DNA from: an uncultured Collinsella sp.
GTDB taxonomy: Bacteria; Actinomycetota; Coriobacteriia; Coriobacteriales; Coriobacteriaceae
DNA: 17,959 nt
Direction of reading: 5' to 3'
Assembly (NCBI GenBank): GCA_900552155.1
Contig: URYU01000018.1
Coordinates: forward strand, 1 to 17,959
In this document: piece by piece, positions 13,553-17,959 of the stretch
How the letters are laid out: every line of letters begins with the position of its first letter
How positions within the stretch are numbered: the first letter of the stretch is position 1
The notes under the pieces: model-generated
Databases searched by the model: none
Told to the model about the DNA's origin: nothing
Seen by the model: the letters and a program-made list of their open reading frames with translations, nothing else
Translations under genes and position numbers: made by a program

Positions 13553-16552
13553 CTATTTCTTAAGAAGGTACGAATAGTTGTCGCGCACAGCCCTGATGGT
13601 CAGGCGGACGGCCTCGGGAAGACCGGTGTTGACGGCATCGACCGAGACGGTGCGGACCGTGCCGGCGACGCGAACCTTAAAGTGGTCCTCGTCCACGGCC
13701 AGGAAGCCCTCGTTCTCGGAGTTCTCCATGTCCTCCTCGCTCCAGAACAGGGTGAGCTTGTCCTTGTAGGGACGACCCTCCTGGTAAGGGCAGAACACGG
13801 CGCAGTTGCCGCACTCGTTGCACATGCCGTCGACATGGACGACCTGATGCTTGGCCAGGCCCGGCACCTTAATTGCCACGTTGGCGCGGTTGGGGCACAC
13901 GTCGCAGCAGACCTCGCACACCGAGCCGCAGCCCAGGCAGCGGGTCTTGGTGCAGTTGCGCTTGTCGCGGCACAGCGACCCCTTGCGCTCGTAGCAGGTG
14001 TCCTCGCGACCGGCCTGCTCGTTGCAGTCGGCGTACTTGTTAAAGTCCACGCCGGCGATGGCGCGGGCGACTTCGGCGGCGTCGGCAATAGCCTCGACCA
14101 CGGTGGCCGGACCGCGACGGCAATCGCCTGCAGCCCAGACGCCCTCGACGCCGGTGGAGGTGGCGGCAAGGCGGCCGCGACGGTCGTGCTCGACGCCCAC
14201 AGCATCGTACAGGCTGGCATCGATGCCCTCGCCCACGGCGCAGATCACCGTGGTGGCGGGAAGCTCGACGGTCTCGCCCGTGGCGACGGGGCTGCGACGG
14301 CCGCTTGCATCCGGCTCGCCAAGCTCCATAACGTCGCAGGTCAGCACGGCGCCGTTGAGTGCCTTGGGCGCCAGCAGCTCGCAGAACTCAACGCCGTCGG
14401 CAAGAGCAAGATCAAGCTCTTCCTCGTCGGCGGGCATCTGCTTCTTGGTGCGGCGATACACCAGGCGCACGTTCTTCACACCAGCCAGGCGCTTGGCCAC
14501 GCGGGCAGCATCCATGGCGGTGTTACCGGCGCCGATGACCACGACGTCCTCGCCCAGCTCGAGCTTCTCGCCCTTCTTGGCGGTCTCGAGGAACTCCAGC
14601 ACGTCGAGCTCGGCACCCTCGCCCAAGCCCGCAGAGCCGGGCATCCAGGCACCGGTGGCCACGACCACGTCGGTAAAGCCCTGGGCCTTGAGCTCTTCAA
14701 TGGAATCCACGCGAGCGTTGAGCTGCACCTTGGCGCCAAAGGCCAGGCAGAGCTCGGCATCGTGGGAGATATCGTCGCTCGCAATACGGAACTCGGGGAT
14801 CACGTGGCGGACCACGCCGCCGAGCGAATCGCGGGCCTCAAAGATAGTGACGGGCACGCCGGCACGCGTCAGGAAGAACGCCGTCGCCAGACCGGCCGGG
14901 CCGCCACCGATAACGGCAACGTTGTGCTCGACGTCGTAGGCAATGGCCTGGGCGCGCAGCTTGGGCAGCTCGGCGGTCATGGCCTCGCGGGCAGCCTTGA
15001 GCTTGCTGGCGCGAATCTGGGCACCCTCGGGCTCGTAGAACGCACGCTCGCAAGCGCGGCCGCAGGGATGCGGGCAGATGGTGCCGGTGATAAACGGCAG
15101 GGCGTTGCGCTCGATGATGATGTTGAGCGCGTCCTCGAAGCGGCCCTCGTCATCAGCCGCCAGGTAGGCGGGAATATCCTGCTGGATGGGGCAGCTCGTG
15201 CGGCACGGCGCGGTAAAGCAGTCGGAAAGCGGGCTCTTGCCGGCAACCTTGCGGTCGGGCAGCGGACGCAGCGGCTTCTTGTAGAGCGGGTTGGTGAGCG
15301 AGTCGGCCTGGATCGCAGTCACGGCCTCGAGAGAGCCGCCCTCAAACGGCTTGCCGTCCAGCTCGCCAAACTCACCGGCCATCTGGCTAAAGCGCTCGTA
15401 GCCACCGGGCTTGAGCACGTCGGTCGCCAGGGTAACGGGCCAAATGCCGGCATCGTACAGGGCGCGGATGTTGTAGACCGTGGCGCCACCGGAGTAGCTG
15501 ATGCGCAGTTTGCCATCGAACTGCTCGGTAATGCGGCGGGCAGCCTCAATGGTCAGTGAGAACAGCGAACGGCCGGACATGTACATCTCGGTGGAGGGCA
15601 GCTCGTTCCTCGTCACGTCGACGGGGAACGTGTTGGTCAGCTTGACGCCAAACTCCAGGCCGCGCTCGGCGCACAGGGCAATCAGGCGCTCGAACATAGG
15701 CACGGCATCGGCCCACTGCAGATCCTCGCGGAAGTGCGTGTCATCGAAGACGATGTAGTCAAAGCCCAGCTCGTTGAGGCGCTGGCGGGCAAACTCATAG
15801 CCCAGCAGCGTGGGGTTGCACTTGATGTAGGTGTTGAGGCCCTTCTCGGTGATCAGATAGGTCGCGATGCGCTCGATCTCGGCCGGCGGGCAGCCGTGCA
15901 GGGTAGACTCGGTGATGGAGTTGGAGACGCGTGCCGGGATGGACTCGACAATTGCGGCGTCAACATGCTCAAACTTGTCTAGGTTGGCGAGCGCCCACGT
16001 ACGGCACTCGTTCCAGACGTCGGAGCCGCTGGCGTCCTTCATACCCTCGATGTAGGCGTCGACCTTGGGGCTCTTGATGCCCTCCAGGTCATAACCCACG
16101 GACATGTTGAAGACAAAACCGTCCGGGCTTCCCAGGCCGTACTCGCGAGCGATGAGGTGGCAGGCGAACCATGCCTTCACGTACTCGGCAAAGGCCTGCG
16201 GAACCTCGAGCTCGGTCGACCACTCACAGTTGTAGCACTCGTCCTGCGCCACGATGCAGGGCTTGTTCACACACTTGGAGAGCTCCTCGCCGTCCATAAC
16301 CTGGACGGTCTTGAGCTCAAAGAAGCGGGAACCGGCCACGTAGGATGCCACGATGTTTTGGGCAAGCTGCGTATTGGGGCCGGCGGCCGGGCCAAACGGA
16401 GTCTCGATGCGCTCGTCAAAAATGGGAAGCGCGCCCTCCTGGTTGGTCGTGACCATCTTGCGCACGCCAAAGATGGCGTCCTGGGTCTTGTGCTCCTCGA
16501 TGATCCAGTTCATCAGCTGCGAAAACGGGATCGGCCTCATGATGTCGCTCAT
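13553..16552 (-). CDS. ygfK: YgfK: flavin and iron-sulfur oxidoreductase (putative selenate reductase subunit)
   Basis: A 999-residue multidomain enzyme close in length to E. coli YgfK (about 1030). Domain order: an N-terminal barrel of the dihydroorotate/dihydropyrimidine dehydrogenase type (about 1-430); a cysteine-rich linker with CFTAPCRTSCP near 446; an FAD domain with VIGGGPAGL near 548; an NAD(P)H domain with VVIGAGNTAMDAA near 674; the second FAD motif WAAGDC near 807; and a C-terminal ferredoxin part with TRCLGCGSVCEVCCDVCP near 875 and CNECGNCAVFCP near 915. This is the layout of the glutamate synthase small subunit and of dihydropyrimidine dehydrogenase. The ATG at 16552 is preferred over one 41 codons upstream because AGGAG precedes it and the upstream extension is Arg-rich and lies over a hairpin region. 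Although named selenate reductase, the family goes with purine-breakdown hydroxylases. I infer electron transfer to or from XdhD, perhaps with reduction of a purine-derived ring. Confidence 0.92.
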   Translation of the reverse strand: MSDIMRPIPFSQLMNWIIEEHKTQDAIFGVRKMVTTNQEGALPIFDERIETPFGPAAGPNTQLAQNIVASYVAGSRFFELKTVQVMDGEELSKCVNKPCIVAQDECYNCEWSTELEVPQAFAEYVKAWFACHLIAREYGLGSPDGFVFNMSVGYDLEGIKSPKVDAYIEGMKDASGSDVWNECRTWALANLDKFEHVDAAIVESIPARVSNSITESTLHGCPPAEIERIATYLITEKGLNTYIKCNPTLLGYEFARQRLNELGFDYIVFDDTHFREDLQWADAVPMFERLIALCAERGLEFGVKLTNTFPVDVTRNELPSTEMYMSGRSLFSLTIEAARRITEQFDGKLRISYSGGATVYNIRALYDAGIWPVTLATDVLKPGGYERFSQMAGEFGELDGKPFEGGSLEAVTAIQADSLTNPLYKKPLRPLPDRKVAGKSPLSDCFTAPCRTSCPIQQDIPAYLAADDEGRFEDALNIIIERNALPFITGTICPHPCGRACERAFYEPEGAQIRASKLKAAREAMTAELPKLRAQAIAYDVEHNVAVIGGGPAGLATAFFLTRAGVPVTIFEARDSLGGVVRHVIPEFRIASDDISHDAELCLAFGAKVQLNARVDSIEELKAQGFTDVVVATGAWMPGSAGLGEGAELDVLEFLETAKKGEKLELGEDVVVIGAGNTAMDAARVAKRLAGVKNVRLVYRRTKKQMPADEEELDLALADGVEFCELLAPKALNGAVLTCDVMELGEPDASGRRSPVATGETVELPATTVICAVGEGIDASLYDAVGVEHDRRGRLAATSTGVEGVWAAGDCRRGPATVVEAIADAAEVARAIAGVDFNKYADCNEQAGREDTCYERKGSLCRDKRNCTKTRCLGCGSVCEVCCDVCPNRANVAIKVPGLAKHQVVHVDGMCNECGNCAVFCPYQEGRPYKDKLTLFWSEEDMENSENEGFLAVDEDHFKVRVAGTVRTVSVDAVNTGLPEAVRLTIRAVRDNYSYLLKK

Positions 16553-16651
16553 AATGAGCTCCTCTCTGTAACGCCCGGCGAGACCGCGCGGCGGGCGCAA
16601 ATACGGTGTAGCGCTAGCACAGCGCCGGCGCCCCCGCGGAGGCCGCCTATA

Positions 16652-16685
16652 CGCGCGCCGGATGTGGCGAAACATCCGACGCGCG
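16652..16685. other. Intercistronic hairpin between ssnA and ygfK
   Basis: The 149 nt between ssnA and ygfK hold a strong hairpin: 14-bp arms (one G-T pair on the minus-strand RNA) around a six-base loop, core GGATGT/ACATCC with GC-rich CGCGCG bases. It starts 16 bases after the ssnA stop. No T-run follows, so it is not a typical terminator; it may stabilise the upstream mRNA or cause partial termination. The rest of the gap is very GC-rich and shows no clear promoter. Confidence 0.6.
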
Positions 16686-16701
16686 CGAATCTACTTGTGA
16701 A

Positions 16702-17959
16702 TTAGTAGGTGCGATCGTTGAGCGTGCTCCAGAGCTTCTTGGACTCGGCCATGGTCCACGCGTTGATCTTGTCCTCATCAATGCCAACGAACTCGCGATC
16801 CTTGTACAGGACGCGGCCGTTGATGATGGTGGTGCGGCAGTTTTTGCCCATCATGCCAAAGAGCATGTGGCCGTCGATATTCTCCTCGCTCAGCGGCGTA
16901 AAGGGCTTGTAGTCCATAACGATAACGTCGGCGGCAGCGCCGGCCTCGAGCACACCGAGCTTGCGATCGAAGTACTTGCTCGCCATCTTGGCGTTGTTCT
17001 CGAACAGCATGGTCATGGCCTCACACCAGCCCACGTTGGGCATGGCGGCGTTGTGACGCTGAATGATCAGGAAGACCTTAAGGCTCTCGAGCATATCGTG
17101 GGTGTAGGCGTCGGTGCCCATGCACACGGGGATGCCACGACGGAAGAACTCGAGCACGGGGGCGCAGCCCACGGCGTTGCCCATATTGGATTCGGGGTTG
17201 TTGACCAGCCAAGTGCCGGACTCCTTGACGATATCCATCTCGGCAGGCGTCACGTGGATGCAGTGACCGAGCATGGTGTCGGGACCCAGCAGGTTGTGCT
17301 GCAGCAGGCGCTCGACGGGGCTGATACCACCGCGGTTGAGGCGGGAATCCCACACGTCGTTCATGCCCTCGCACACATGGATGTGGAAGCCGGTCAGGCC
17401 GTTGTTGGCCTCGGCCATCTTATCCATGGTCTCGTCCGAAAGCGTAAAGGTAGCATGTCCGCCAAACATGGCGGCGATCATGTGGTTGTCGTTATCGCGA
17501 CGCTCCTTGGCGGCCCACTGGGCAAATTCGGCGTTCTCGGCAATGGCCTGGTCGCACTTTTCCTGGCCGCGGCGATCGGAGACCTCGTAGCACAGGCACG
17601 AACGCATGCCCAGCTCCTGAGCTGCATCCTTAATGGTAAAGAGGCTTCCCGGGATCTCGCAGAAGCTCGCATGGTGATCGAAGATCGTGGTGACGCCATC
17701 ACGGATGGAGTCCAAAATCGTGGCATAGGCGCTGGCCTTGGTGCCGTCGAGCGTCAGGTTGTCGTCGATCTTCCACCACTGCTGCTCAAGATTCTCCAGG
17801 AAGTTGGTGGGGTTGCAGCCCTTAATGGCAAGGCCGCGGGCCAGACCCGAGTAGATGTGGGTGTGGCAGTTGATGAGTCCGGGCATGATGAGGTTGACCA
17901 GGGCATCGACGTACTCGGCATCCGGGTACTTGGCCTTGAGCTCGCGCTCGGGGCCCTCT
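16702..17959 (-). CDS. ssnA: SsnA-type aminohydrolase (5' end cut by the window)
   Basis: A metal-dependent amidohydrolase of the SsnA family, related to guanine, cytosine and chlorohydrolase deaminases. The window holds 418 codons of a protein usually near 440, open to the right edge. The frame continues above the first ATG (17886) as YVDALVNLIMPGLINCHTHI, so that ATG is internal and the start lies outside. Metal and catalytic motifs are complete: HTH in NCHTHIYSGLARG, the His of GFHIHVCEG, the His of MLGHCIHV and the Asp of CMGTDAYTHDMLE. A C-terminal return to the beta-sandwich (GAAADVIVMDYKPFTPL) is typical. It is the first gene seen of the ygfK-polyferredoxin-xdhD operon. In this context it would remove an amino group from a purine or purine-derived compound and feed the hydroxylase. 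Substrate is not proven by sequence. Confidence 0.92.
   Translation of the reverse strand, partial: EGPERELKAKYPDAEYVDALVNLIMPGLINCHTHIYSGLARGLAIKGCNPTNFLENLEQQWWKIDDNLTLDGTKASAYATILDSIRDGVTTIFDHHASFCEIPGSLFTIKDAAQELGMRSCLCYEVSDRRGQEKCDQAIAENAEFAQWAAKERRDNDNHMIAAMFGGHATFTLSDETMDKMAEANNGLTGFHIHVCEGMNDVWDSRLNRGGISPVERLLQHNLLGPDTMLGHCIHVTPAEMDIVKESGTWLVNNPESNMGNAVGCAPVLEFFRRGIPVCMGTDAYTHDMLESLKVFLIIQRHNAAMPNVGWCEAMTMLFENNAKMASKYFDRKLGVLEAGAAADVIVMDYKPFTPLSEENIDGHMLFGMMGKNCRTTIINGRVLYKDREFVGIDEDKINAWTMAESKKLWSTLNDRTY

Noticed and set aside
10152..13577. Plus-strand open frame of 1141 codons across xdhD and the polyferredoxin
   Set aside because: It is the antisense of two clearly recognisable genes; its His/Leu/Ala/Gly/Val-rich translation is typical of the complement of GC-rich codons and it has no ribosome site.
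13682..15559. Plus-strand open frame of 625 codons within ygfK
   Set aside because: Antisense shadow of ygfK with the same compositional bias and no family match.
16553..16675. N-terminal extension of ygfK by 41 residues from an earlier ATG
   Set aside because: The extension is Arg-rich, overlaps the hairpin region and is absent from what is known of the family start; the internal ATG has a good AGGAG site.

Overview
This is a moderately GC-rich bacterial window that looks like a gut Coriobacteriia chromosome, Collinsella or a close relative. I base that on codon use, on the selenium-dependent molybdenum hydroxylase gene set, and on my memory of this type of intergenic palindromic repeat in that group; it is a judgement, not a search result. 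Nearly every gene is on the minus strand, so transcription runs from high to low coordinates. Both ends cut genes: hsdM at the left and ssnA at the right.

Left part (1-5652), a defence-like block. In transcription order it holds a DEDDh 3'-5' exonuclease, a coupled small gene broken by a one-base frameshift, a 787-residue protein of unknown function with a long Gly/Ala-rich hydrophobic segment, about 300 nt holding the wreck of a small plus-strand gene, a 68-residue ribbon-helix-helix (RHH) protein, and the type I methyltransferase gene hsdM. A 15-bp palindrome lies just upstream of the RHH gene, which is almost fused to hsdM, so RHH control of the restriction-modification operon is plausible.

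Middle part (5653-10271), a repeat-rich accessory stretch. It contains a collapsed AAA/DUF4143 ATPase remnant ending in three 23-bp tandem repeats, an intact AAA/DUF234 ATPase with a perfect 23-bp-arm inverted repeat in its leader, and a divergent AbiEi-like protein with a C-terminal nuclease-like fold. Three clusters of a 46-50-bp palindromic repeat (at least nine complete copies plus fragments) lie at the gene boundaries. The third cluster separates the AbiEi-like gene from the convergent metabolic operon.

Right part (10272-17959), a metabolic operon in the order ssnA, ygfK, polyferredoxin, xdhD, closed by a clear rho-independent terminator. This set belongs to the selenium-dependent molybdenum hydroxylase group linked to anaerobic purine breakdown. 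SsnA would deaminate an aminopurine-like substrate, XdhD would hydroxylate a purine ring, and YgfK with the polyferredoxin would carry electrons and possibly perform a further redox step. XdhD has its own 2Fe-2S clusters but no FAD domain, which makes YgfK and the polyferredoxin the natural electron partners.

No CRISPR array, rRNA, convincing tRNA or insertion sequence was seen. The least explained elements are the palindromic repeat family, the palindrome in the ATPase leader and the 787-residue protein.
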